From: Clavulina sp. PMI_390
Taxonomy: Eukaryota; Basidiomycota; Agaricomycetes; Cantharellales; Hydnaceae
Length of the DNA: 64,000 nucleotides
Direction: 5' to 3'
Assembly: GCA_015039315.1 (NCBI GenBank)
Contig: WIDE01000014.1
Location: forward strand, 343,093 to 407,092
The position numbers and the translations under genes were made by a program. Of the stretch, positions 1-9,652 are shown piece by piece. The notes under the pieces are model-generated. The model saw nothing but the letters and a program-made list of their open reading frames with translations. It searched no databases and was not told the DNA's origin. The stretch's first letter is position 1; each line of letters opens with the position of its first letter.

Positions 1-88
1 ATCGTTAGTTGCCATCGCTCCAACCAAATGTGTAGCTCGTATTTGCACCGATTTTCTCTCCCTTTTCCCTGCACGATTCACGTCTCAC

Positions 89-313
89 CTGCTCCAACAA
101 TTTCCGTACGATTTGCTGAGAACGTATCAGATCTGAGAGGCGAGGGTGCGTTTTAACGCCATGGCTGGATGCTTTTTTGGTACGCCATGTGGCTCGAGAG
201 ATCCCTCGGTCCGTGCGGGCCCGAGGGGTTGCGTCAAAGGCCATGGGAAGAGAGCTGACTTGCTTTAGCGCGTTAGGCTCAGGCTGTGAGGCGGTTTGTG
301 GCAGCGACCACAT
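89..313 (-). CDS. Possible first exon of a gene running off the left edge
   Basis: A minus-strand open frame begins with ATG at 313 and reads 75 codons to a good donor (CAG|GTGAGA) at 88, phase 0. The peptide is basic and unstructured at its start (begins MWSLPQTASQ, ends IVRKLLEQ). I do not recognise it. A short helical end followed directly by a consensus donor is what a real first exon looks like, and the gene would continue beyond base 1. No acceptor can be confirmed in the remaining 80 bases. It could equally be a chance frame. Confidence 0.25.
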
Positions 314-968
314 GCTAGACTAGCGCCCGTTCACACGGTCGCAGAGACTGCGCGCCTCCATGCGTCTGTTCGTGCCGCCTGTCGCAGAGAGCTCGTGGTC
401 GGTGATCGAGAGAGAAGAAAAATAGCTCTGGCAGCGCAGCTCTGTTGAACTAGTCATTCAACCATGGTGCGAACTGCGTATATGAAATCAAAGAACGGCA
501 GATCATTGAACACTGCATCCGATTTCCACTTCCCTGCAACACCCATGCAGACCTCTTCCAGCGTGCCCCATTGTGTGCGACCAACAAACTGGAAAACGAT
601 TACTCTACATGGTGTTCATCTCCGTAACGCCCCAGCTGTGCAGAGAACGGTTACAGAATTATCTCACCGGGCCTCCGCCCGGAACCCACTCCGTCGCTGA
701 GAGGAGCTTGAAATGCCCGATCGCCGATGGGCTCATACGTAGTCGTCCACCCTGTCCGGGAGCACATGCACACACCAGAGGCAAATCTTCGTTCCTGACT
801 AGCACCGTTTCCCACACTCCGAGATGGCATTTAAAGGTCGTCCGCACGCCCACAGTAAGTAAGCTTTTTATCTTCCTCTCCAAACTCGACGGCGCAGATC
901 CATCGTCGTCGGCTAGCGTCAGGCGCATCCCTCGACCGCCCCCTACGCGAAGTTTGGATTGGCAGTAA
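314..968. other. Non-coding interval, nothing firm
   Basis: About 650 bases between the possible edge exon and the Zn2Cys6 gene. A short frame starting at 824 (MAFKGRPHAH) ends at a perfect GTAAGT donor at 855 and could be an upstream exon of the next gene. However, no in-phase acceptor downstream of the in-frame TAA at 966-968 could be found, so it is left out of the model. Confidence 0.4.
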
Positions 969-2190
969 ATGAGCCCGAATATGGACAGCTGCTGGACATG
1001 CCGGATTCGCAAGAAAGGGGTCCGTCCACTCGCACCTTTTCAACATTGATACTCTCTGCGTTACATCTCACCCCACACTGCCTGACAGGACTGCCAGGGC
1101 CCTACGCCTCCATTGGGAGACTGCCTCAAATGTACTGAACTCAACATTGAGTGTCTGCAGGGATACGGGTCTCGTGTACCAGTGGAATATCGAGTACGTA
1201 CTTGCTCTCAGTTCCCGTCGGGCAGCTTATCAATTGAGCCCCCCGTTTATGCTCGTGTCCATTCCGCGTCAGAATCGTCGATTAGTCGATGAGATCACTC
1301 GATGGACGCGAACCCATAACTCGCGGTGGATGCCAGAACGGCTCAACATCAGCCGCATCATGCAACGATTAAAGTCGACTTCTAGAGACCCATCCTCTCC
1401 ATCACCCCAGCCTTCAACGTCTGCCTCAGGTGGGAGGTCTCCCACGAAGATGTCTAGGCAACCTGCCACAGACATGCCTCCTGCGGGCATTGGCGCACAA
1501 CCCAGTGGCTCTCGTGGCCTAGGTGAGTCAATCTTTGCACGAATTGGCATCACCGCCCGAGCTTCGCTTTCGATTTTTGACGGTATATAATTGCATCCTC
1601 CCAGCGAACGTTACGCCCGTCAAGATCGAAGAAGGCGTCGATTCTCCTCAAATTAATGACGCTGCCATGCTGTATTCCTTGGGTGAGCCACTTTTCACCC
1701 CATACAAGGCCGCCCACCCTTGAGCTCGGGCTATTTCAGAAGGCGCCTCTCAGCCGTGGAACAGCCATGGTTCAACTCGAGCATTTTCAACTCGTTCAGA
1801 CCCTCTTCCACGAGGTTCACAGTATGCACCATCCTTTCAGACCACATCATCGCTCGACTCGAGCTCCTTGATCACCTTGTCGGATGACACCGCCTCCATG
1901 AGTGCCCATAGTCTGCCATCCACACCACCTCTGCCGCAGGCGCCAACGAATCCAACTCCCTTTTCGGAATATCTTTATGATCACTTTCCATTCTCGGGAC
2001 TGTATTATGCTTTCCCGCCTCCTATGCCGAGCTTCCAGGCTCCATCTCGGTCACGCCATCCTGGTGAGTCTTATTTACTTTAGCGCGCTCCCTCTCTCCC
2101 TCGAGTGAGATTGAAGTGGTCACTTCGTCTCATGTACATAATAACGCAGGTTCAGCAGCGCCTCACGACAAAGGGGATGGGGATTCGTAA
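969..2190 (+). CDS. Short Zn(2)Cys(6) fungal transcription factor, possibly truncated
   Basis: Six exons fit: 969-1019, 1089-1193, 1273-1522, 1605-1682, 1740-2063 and 2150-2190, giving 282 aa. The N-terminus carries a binuclear zinc cluster (CWTCRIRKK, then DCQ, GDCLKC and IEC, followed by GYGSRVPVEYR), the DNA-binding domain of Gal4-type regulators. It is followed by NRRLVDEITRWTRTHNSRW and a Ser/Pro-rich tail. The spacing is Cys-x2-Cys-x7-Cys, one residue longer than the usual x6, because of the GD inserted at the first intron. Family members usually run to 500-700 aa with a fungal_trans domain, which is absent here. The same frame continues after the stop with a coding-like stretch, so truncation or a missed intron is possible. 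The start is the first ATG after an in-frame TAA. The function, transcription regulation in the nucleus, is a family inference. Confidence 0.6.
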
Positions 2191-2586
2191 TCCGTTCGGC
2201 CCCCTGAATTGCTGGCTCAGGAGTTGACTGCCAACGTGCTCATCTCTGCATTTGGGCGCTCCTCATCATTATCTATTGGGGACATACACACATCGTTCTT
2301 CCCGCTATCGCGCGGCGTTGGGTGATGAAAGTGATACTCCCCTCTCCCATCATCCTTCCAATGCTTCTTAGGGGACGCACATTACCTTACTGTATAATAT
2401 ACATGACCCCACTGATATTACAAGTAAGTGAATCTGCTATACGATTCACGCATCCGAATAAAAGTCTTCTTCGAGAATCGAATCCCTTAATGAACCCATA
2501 ATGCCCGACATCAGAACAGCCTCGGATGAGCTAATCGACATTCATGCGCCGCCTGCTTGTACACTTGTACATATGAGAGCCTAGCC
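2191..2586. other. 3' interval between Zn2Cys6 gene and RTT106
   Basis: It holds the convergent 3' ends. The first 140 bases continue the reading frame of the upstream gene (ELLAQELTANVLIS and onward) to a second stop near 2323. The remainder is AT-richer and contains no recognisable gene. Confidence 0.4.
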
Positions 2587-4185
2587 TCATGGCACCCCGA
2601 ATGCCTCTCCAAGCATCTTATGGGCAGCAGCAGCCGCGGCGTGGCTTACTTTGATGCCCGGGGGAAGCTGTACCGTATGATATTCTTCCTCCTCCAGCTC
2701 ATCGGCGCCTGTTTCTCCATCAGTAGTGGTACCAGGTCGCGGGGCGCCTGATGCCTCTTCTTCTTCCTCTTCTTCTTGTTCATCAGCATCTCCATCAGCA
2801 TCTTCAGCATCATCACTGCCTCCCTCACCAGCCTCTTCATCTTCGTCGTCGTTGCCCTCACCTTCCTCTGAAGACGAGTCACCGCCAGAGTCATCAGAGT
2901 CTGAGCCAGAACCGACAAAGTCATCGTCTTCTTCGTCGTTCTCGTCGAGAACGGCGTCCATGAGGCGGACTGGGCCAGCAGATCGTGCAGGAGCTGCCCT
3001 CGTACCTCCCGTCTTAGGAGCAGCCGTCCCTGCTTTAGACGACGAAGCAGACGTGGAAGGCTCATCGACCTCCATGAGCTCATCTCCTGGTGCTGCAGAA
3101 GCAATTGCAAATTGGGCCTTATGAGCTGCAATCCAGGCCCTAATGGGGCCGTCCTCCTTCCCATCGATAAGGGTGAAGTCATGCATGGTAATGTCGTCTT
3201 CGTCTGTGGAGCTGGCCGATTTCTTCGTCGAAATATACAGGGTAAAGGTACGCCCAGAGGATACCCCGGGATGAACGTCGGTCATCTTCTCGACAGGGAA
3301 CCATATGCAAGGCTTTTTCTCTCCCCAAAGAATACCGTTTGAAAAGAAGTGCAAGTGGCCATCCTTCGGTCCAATATACGAAACGACGCATTGTCCGAGT
3401 CCTGTACCACTTTGGAAGTCTGAAGCCTTGGGCTCGTAGAGATCCACGAGACCAGTAGGCCCCGAGGGGAAGTATGCAAATAAGGAGTGAATCAGGGGTT
3501 TCGACACACTACCCTTCGCATGGGTTTCGGGAGGCGATGGGTATTTTGTAGTCACTTGCGGCGTGGCCAACGTCGCATCGCAACCAAAGATGACCGAAGG
3601 GTGCTCGGGATTTTCTGGGAGGATCATGGTTGTCCAGTGCGGCTTTGCTTTGCCCGGGGTAGACACCATAAAAGCGTGGCGGAGCAGGGGAAGAGCGATA
3701 GGGTCGCATAGATTGCTTTTTGAATCTTTGGGGTCCGTGAATCGCAACGTGAGTTTATGCACGGTAATGTCGGCTTTTTTTCGAATAGGAGATGTGAATG
3801 ATACGTTATGGAGAGTGAATATGGGTTCGTCCGCAGGGTCATCTATGACGAGTTTAGCTTTCTTGGGAGCGACATTATTGTTCGATGCTTCGGCGGCGTC
3901 ATCATCACGAGGTCTTTTCGCTCCGCCCATCACACCGGAATTAGGTTGGATAGCCTCGAAGGCGGTCTGGAGACGAGCCCGAGCATTGTTCCAGTCAGCT
4001 GGCGAGATGGGTGGTGTGATGTTGGAAGGGCATGGTGCCCCGGCACAGAGACATAGGATAGCCTCTAGTGTGAGCGACAACGATTCGTTGGCTTCTATCA
4101 TGCTAATCGCAGCGCCTAAGGATCCATGACTTCCTAGAGCTTCCTTCACTATAGAAAGCCAATGGCTCGGAGGTGTTGCCGCCAT
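2587..4185 (-). CDS. RTT106: Histone chaperone Rtt106
   Basis: A single open frame of 532 aa (yeast protein 455). Residues 120-220 and 225-345 match the tandem PH-like modules of Rtt106: FTLHNVSF, VHKLTLRFTDPK, then LFAYFPSGPTGLVDLYEP and KDGHLHFFSNGILWGEKKP, with CIWFPVEK and VSSGRTFTLYI. A long acidic tail (about 395-485, runs of D/E) precedes a conserved end, VQLPPGIKVS. Rtt106 binds H3-H4, preferring H3 acetylated on K56, and delivers it for replication-coupled nucleosome assembly and silencing. The gene is intronless, unlike nearly all neighbours. It shares a 252-bp divergent promoter with the first RAE1 copy. A Pob3/SSRP1 identity is less likely because the N-terminal SSRP1 module is missing. 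The H3K56 acetyltransferase RTT109 lies about 56 kb away. Confidence 0.9.
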   Translation of the reverse strand: MAATPPSHWLSIVKEALGSHGSLGAAISMIEANESLSLTLEAILCLCAGAPCPSNITPPISPADWNNARARLQTAFEAIQPNSGVMGGAKRPRDDDAAEASNNNVAPKKAKLVIDDPADEPIFTLHNVSFTSPIRKKADITVHKLTLRFTDPKDSKSNLCDPIALPLLRHAFMVSTPGKAKPHWTTMILPENPEHPSVIFGCDATLATPQVTTKYPSPPETHAKGSVSKPLIHSLFAYFPSGPTGLVDLYEPKASDFQSGTGLGQCVVSYIGPKDGHLHFFSNGILWGEKKPCIWFPVEKMTDVHPGVSSGRTFTLYISTKKSASSTDEDDITMHDFTLIDGKEDGPIRAWIAAHKAQFAIASAAPGDELMEVDEPSTSASSSKAGTAAPKTGGTRAAPARSAGPVRLMDAVLDENDEEDDDFVGSGSDSDDSGGDSSSEEGEGNDDEDEEAGEGGSDDAEDADGDADEQEEEEEEEASGAPRPGTTTDGETGADELEEEEYHTVQLPPGIKVSHAAAAAAHKMLGEAFGVP

Positions 4186-4437
4186 GCCGCTGTAATTCTA
4201 AGATTTTGAGAGATCGGAGTCTCGAGGTGTCCCAATATTCTTCTATATCTTTTATGAGCTCCGTTATTTGAAGAAATGCTAAAAAATCGTGGAGACAAAC
4301 ATAGAGTTGGCGGGATGTTGACGAGGGGTGTTGTGAGATTTCGGTACCGAGCGAGTCACAGTCACCTGTTGGTGGGCCACGAACCAGTCTACCTCAGTTC
4401 CTTACCTCCACGTGCTGTTTCTGAGCCTTCAGGGACC
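4186..4437. promoter_or_regulatory. Divergent promoter RTT106 / RAE1 copy 1
   Basis: 252 bp separate the two start codons, so both promoters must lie here or overlap the genes. No clear TATA box or repeated element was seen. Confidence 0.6.
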
Positions 4438-5899
4438 ATGGCGTTCTTCGGCAAGTCTATCCCTACCACTTCTGTACCGAAAGACATCGAAGTTGTCGCA
4501 CCTCCCAGCGACTCTGTTTCCCGTGTAGCATTCAGTCCTGTGGCTGATCTGCTCGCCGTCTCCAGCTGGAACAACGAGGTGAGTATATGGCAGTATATCG
4601 TAGACAACTTGTTACTTACGATTAGTCAAGGTCAGAATATATGATGTGGGTCCCAACGGTGAAACTCAGCCGCGAGGCATGTACACCCATGATGGCCCTG
4701 TGTTGGATCTGAGTTGGAGCTCCGTAAGTATCAACCTAAGCTGTAAGTCAATGACATCAGTCTGACCTGTCGACATAGGACGGAGAGATGCTCTTATCTG
4801 CGAGCGCAGATCGCACTGCCAAGGCATTCCACGTGCAGACGCAACAGGCCATGCAGGTTGCCGCCCACGATGACGCCGTCTCAGCCATTCGATGGATTCA
4901 GACCCCAACATCTGCATTCATTGCGACTGCGAGTTGGGATAAGACTCTTAAGGTTCGTGTTTGTGTTAGCTTCAGCGCGCCTCAACTTGGCTAACGACGT
5001 CTTCTGTTGCAGTACTGGACAGTGGGCAATCCCTCTCCCATCGCTTCTATACAGCTCCCAGAACGCTGCTATGCTATGGATGCTGTTTACCCAACACTTG
5101 TACTAGGGCTCGCGGGAAACGAAGCAGCCGAAAGGGTGTTGGTGATCAACCTCACGAATCCAACCGAAATTGCTAAAGTATGGACTGTCCTATCCTTCGC
5201 TCAACACGAGTTCAAGAGCTCATTTCCACTTGTTTCATCTAGAGATACGTGTCTCCATTAAAGAAAGAGACCAGGTCAATCGCCATTTTCCCGGATGGTA
5301 GCGGATGGGCAATGGGCAGCAGTGAAGGACGGCTTGCCATACAGTAAGTTCTGATAGCTATCAGGGGCCTTAGGTTATGTTCTAATGGGATCACTGCCTT
5401 AGATACGTGAGCGAAGCTGAGAGGTGCGCTGACGCAAAGGCTTACGAGTTCCGTCCTAACATCGTTTTCATATCAACAGAAAAAACAACTACTCGTTCCG
5501 ATGCCATCGAGTGGAAGATAAACCCAGAAAGCAGGTCGACGTTTACGCCCTGAACAACATATGCTTCCACAAAGAACAAGGAACATTCGTTACTTGCGGT
5601 TCTGATGGAACAATGAGCTCATGGGATCACCGAAGCAAGATGAAGATCAAATGTTTGTGTCTATACCTTTTAACAACGTTTTTGTGGTCGCTAAGCTCCT
5701 TCCTTTCTGCTTAGTGTATGACAATCTGGGTGGTCCCGTCGTGTCGGCGTCGTATAATCGCACAGGAAAATTACTTGCATATGCTGTCGCATATGACTGG
5801 AGTAAGGGATATAGTGGCATGACTATCAACCATACAAACAAGGTTTTCATCCACATTTGTTCGGAGCAGGATGTCAGCCGCCGGCCAGCGAGGAGCTGA
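4438..5899 (+). CDS. Rae1/Gle2 mRNA-export WD40 protein, copy 1 (diverged)
   Basis: Eight exons: 4438-4578, 4631-4723, 4779-4952, 5013-5177, 5243-5343, 5403-5423, 5480-5652 and 5715-5899, encoding 350 aa, the usual Rae1 length. It starts MAFFGKSIP and contains KDIEV, VSRVAFSP, ASWDKTLK, QGTFVTCGSDG and the C-terminal block YDNLGGPVVSASYN / AYDWSKG typical of Rae1. Rae1 is a beta-propeller that docks on the Nup98 GLEBS motif and assists mRNA export and mitosis. Exon 6 is only 21 nt. Compared with copy 2, this one departs from the Rae1 consensus: SPLKKETRSIAIFPDG instead of SPLKWQTR, and YVSEAERKNNYSF instead of YIEDKDT. It therefore looks like the derived paralogue. All seven introns occupy the same places as in copy 2, which argues for tandem duplication. 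Confidence 0.88.
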
Positions 5900-6213
5900 G
5901 TTCATGAACTTGTGTTATGGCTGCCAGCAAGTTAGACTCCTACCGTCGAGACATTTAGTCCATAAAAATACAATTTCCTGTACCTATAAATCTTTTATAA
6001 TATCTCCTACCGTCGAGACATTTAGTCCATAAAAATACAATTTCCTGTACCTATAAATCTTTTATAATATCCACTCTCCATCACAATTCCAGTTCTGCTC
6101 AAGTCGTTGGTGCGAGGCCAAAAGAAGGAGACTGATCACGTGCACCGAAGCGTGTTGACTCCTTCCCTTCACCTGCACGCGCCTTTGGCTTGTTATCCTC
6201 AGAGCTTTTCACT
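5900..6213. other. Intergenic spacer between the RAE1 copies
   Basis: About 310 bp holding the 3' end of copy 1, the 67-bp repeat pair, and about 140 bp that must serve as the promoter and 5' UTR of copy 2. No other gene was seen. Confidence 0.7.
5937..6070. repeat. Perfect 67-bp tandem direct repeat (2 copies)
   Basis: Bases 5937-6003 are repeated exactly at 6004-6070. The unit begins CTCCTACCGTCGAG and ends TTTTATAATAT. It lies just after the stop of RAE1 copy 1, probably in its 3' UTR or terminator region, and is AT-rich towards its end. The identity implies a recent local duplication, or an assembly artefact. Confidence 0.97.
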
Positions 6214-7687
6214 ATGTCATTTTTCGGAGCAGCAGCTCGGCCGGCTCCCTCGGCGACTGAAGTAAAGGACATCGAGGTCGTGGACCCTCCAGATGATTCC
6301 ATCTCGCGGGTGGCATTCTGTCCAACCGCGGATATCCTAGCAGTCGCTAGCTGGAACAACGAAGTCAGCTCATGAAATCACTTGGTTGTCCTATCGGTTG
6401 CTAATTATTTTGTTAGGTGAGGATGTATGACATGAGTCCCGCCGGGGAGACGCGACCCAAGGCCATGTACAAACACGAGGGCCCAGTCCTGGATCTGTGT
6501 TGGAGTAGGGTTCGTTAATACTATTATCTTTACGCGTTTGTCACTTGGTCTCATGTGTCTTCTTCCGTTCCTTTACTCGTAGGATGGCAGCAAGCTGTTT
6601 TCAGCAGGAGTGGACAAGGCTGTTCGAGCATTCGATATGGCCACCCAACAGAATGCCCAGGTAGCAGCTCATAACGAACCTATTTCGGCTATCAAGTGGT
6701 TTGAATCGCCCTCTGGAGGCGTTCTCGCATCTGGGAGCTGGGACAAGACCCTCAAAGTACGCAAGCCGATCTAGCTGGCTACAAGTGGCGAAGTGCCTTC
6801 CACCAACGCGTTTGACCCTATTGTAGTATTGGGACCTCAAGAGCTCAAATCCTATCGGGAGTGTAGACCTTCCTGAGCGATGCTATTGTCTCGATGTTGC
6901 CTACCCTTTGCTGGTTGTCGGCACAGCTGATCGGCACATTGTTATCATCAACCTCTCCTCGCCTGGTGTCATTTTCAAGGCACGTCTGGCTTTGTCCCAG
7001 GATCATCTGGCCCCAAGTAACCAATCCTTCCCCTAGTCTATGACATCTCCTCTAAAATGGCAGACGCGAGCAATCGCATGCTTCCCTGCAGCAAATGGAT
7101 TTGCTGTCGGTAGTATTGAAGGAAGAGTAGCTATTCAGTTAGTATTCATCTTCCTACTCCGTAGTGCTGTACTGATTATATCATCCCTAGATATATCGAA
7201 GACAAGGATACAAGGTGAGATTCCCATTGGGGTGCCTTTGGAGCAGACACTAATAGACGCCACTAGCTTGAACTTCTCCTTCAAGTGCCACCGCAAAGAT
7301 TCCTCCCCCGCCACCAAAGACTCCACAGTCGTGTACGCCGTAAACAACATTCACTTCCACCAAGAACATGGGACTTTCGTAACTTGCGGATCCGATGGCT
7401 CGATCTCATCATGGGACAAGGATAGTAAGATTCGACTCAAGAGTACGTTAACAGTTTTGTCACCATGCCGTGTTCCTAAGGCGCTAATATATCACATCGC
7501 AGCTTTCGATAACCTCGGTGGTCCCATTGTCTCTGCTTCGTACAATCATACTGGGACGATTTTCGCCTATGCTGTTGCATATGATTGGAGCAAGGGCTTC
7601 TCCGGTATGACCCCTGGGTTCATAAATAAAGTATTCTTGCATGCGTGTAAAGACGATGAGATCAAGAAGAGGCCAAAAGCGAAGTAG
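6214..7687 (+). CDS. RAE1: Rae1/Gle2 mRNA-export WD40 protein, copy 2 (canonical)
   Basis: Eight exons: 6214-6363, 6417-6509, 6583-6756, 6827-6979, 7037-7137, 7191-7214, 7267-7442 and 7503-7687, giving 351 aa. It carries the consensus Rae1 blocks KDIEV, SRVAFCPTADILAVASWNNE, SPLKWQTR, GSIEGRVAIQYIEDKDT, FKCHRKD, HGTFVTCGSDG and FDNLGGPIVSASYNH. WD repeats form a seven-blade propeller that binds Nup98 and RNA at the nuclear pore. Intron 4 (6980-7036) begins GC rather than GT (AAG|GCACGT), and frame continuity requires this site. Exon 6 is 24 nt. The closer match to the family consensus suggests this copy keeps the ancestral function. Copy 1 lies directly upstream in the same orientation. Confidence 0.92.
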
Positions 7688-9652
7688 CATCGCGACGTGA
7701 CTCTTCCCCCTCCACGATAGTCTTTTTGCTTTGTTTATTTGATCTGGTCACTCTTCATTTCGTAATCGTACATTTTCAGTCCTGCCAGTTACAGCAATTC
7801 ATGTATACAATCCATTGCAGTGATCTGGTGACCCGTCGTATTGGGTGGGTCTTGTTTGTATACATGAAATGTCCAGACCCTTGGGGCAAGAAATCAACGA
7901 CGAATATAAGCTTACTATAATCGATTTGATCATATAGGTTCTTAAGTTTGGGAATCTCTGGCTGAGAAGTAGATTGACGCTGAGTCTGACGTCGTTTTCC
8001 ATTCAGAGGCAGGGGTCGCCAAGTGGCCGCATCAACAGCGTGATCACAACAAATAAGAGGGGTGAAGATTGAGAGGATCGGAGGGAAACCAAGGTAGTCA
8101 AGCTGGTCCAGAAAACATGACAGAAAAGGGGCCTCTGATGAAAATGATATTTGAAGGGTGGGTAACTGAAGTATACACGTTCAGGTGACATGGAGAAATC
8201 GAGTGCATGAATGTCGTATTTTAGGCGCGTTCTGACATGGCAATGGGTTCAAAGCCTGAGGTGTTGGCGGGCGACAAAGAAAGTAACTGACCATCTTGCG
8301 TGCTCATCCAGTGGGCTGCCGTTATGTATGTTCCGAGAGACTGGGAGGATAGTTAGCGACTCGCACCAATTAGTCGTGACGAGGTGGATCGGACAATTGG
8401 CGAGATCACGAGGCCAAGTGAGCCCATGATGGCGAGCGCTCACGCGACGCCCCTTGTGTGGAACCAGGAAAGCAATTGCGCCTGTGGCGAAAATCATCAC
8501 CCAGGGTGTCCTGCCGGTGGATGATGTCGCCGGCAAGAGGGGGTAACCAGCACGCTCCGTGCTTGCTAGTCCCGGATATTGTGGTGTGAGGGGACGCACA
8601 GTGCGTTCGTGCGAGACGGTCTTCCGCCACAAGGTCATGGGGCGCGGGGATGAGGCCGGCTCGCAGCCTTCGTCTCAATCATCTCACAAGTGCTTGGCTA
8701 TGACAGGCCTGATTCATAACAACAATTGACGCGCCCCAATGCCGTAAATAATTGCCGAGAAGGAGTCATGATGCATATTGTTACAAAAAGTGCTGAAAAC
8801 GTCTGGCTTGAAGTTGAGGTGACGTATACCCTCATGGCTGGCACGCTGGTTATGGACGCAAAACGAATGATCCTGAAGGTGCGGAGAACCATTACGAACG
8901 TTTCATGCTGGAACTCGTCAGCTGACCCAAAAAGTTTTTTTTAGCCGAAAAATGTCGAATGGTTGCCTTGCTGCGAATGCCATCGGTGGGATACCCCAAC
9001 CTCAAGGAGGCAGGACTCGGCCGAGACCCTCTGAATGCGTTGAACAGAGTGGATCACAAGGATTGCGACAGGCTGCAAGGGGCAAACGTTCGAGGATCTC
9101 AGGTGATCCGCCCTTCCGGTGGTTGCTTTCGCACCTTCGCGCCGTCATTCATGCACAGTTAAGCGGGGTAATTGAGAAAGGGTCCCCCAACTCCGACGCG
9201 AGAAACATGCCGTAATCTTCGCGATCATCGTGGGGGTTGGCTCATATTTAGATCAGGTCATGGACCATCAGCATGGAAGGTCTCATGATTGCGCTGCATG
9301 ACGAAACAGCGTAACCAAGGCCAAAACGGCTGGAGAAAGTAAAAACTAGGGAGGGTCCCTGAGGACCTGAAAGGCTCAGCCCCGAAAACTTATTTCCTCC
9401 TCGAAATAGAGCATTCATTGCTTCGTGGAGCAGGGAGTGAGCAAGTAACTGCGGCGAATCAAGGCGGTCAGGCTCAAGATCCAGGAAGGGATGGGCAAAG
9501 AGGAAACACGCTTGTGGGACGTCACGGGTCACAGGCACCGTAACAGGATTTCCCTGTGCTCTGCCGACATCTGGGCGTCAGCTGATCCTGCCGGTATATA
9601 ACCTCACTCCTTTTCTCTCGAGAGTTTTTTTCTTGACCCCAAACATCTCTCT
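7688..9652. other. Gene-poor interval
   Basis: About 2 kb. The longest frame (129 codons, minus, 8249-8638) shows no family resemblance and no coding bias I can defend. No repeat, transposon end or structural RNA was recognised. The right 300 bp is the promoter side of the F-box gene. Confidence 0.5.
9595..9601 (+). promoter_or_regulatory. Likely TATA box of the F-box/LRR gene
   Basis: TATATAA lies 52 bp before the ATG at 9653 and is followed by a pyrimidine-rich stretch (ACCTCACTCCTTTTCTCTC), a common core-promoter arrangement in fungi. Confidence 0.5.

Noticed and set aside
824..966. Upstream exon MAFKGRPHAH for the Zn2Cys6 gene
   Set aside because: The donor is good, but every acceptor considered either hits the in-frame TAA at 966 or breaks phase with the zinc-cluster exon.
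2726..3124. 132-codon plus-strand frame rich in Ser
   Set aside because: It is the antisense shadow of the RTT106 acidic tail (GAC/GAA codons read as Ser/Pro on the other strand).
8249..8638. 129-codon minus-strand frame in the gap after RAE1
   Set aside because: No family resemblance, no neighbouring exons with matching splice sites, and overlapping frames of similar length occur on both strands.
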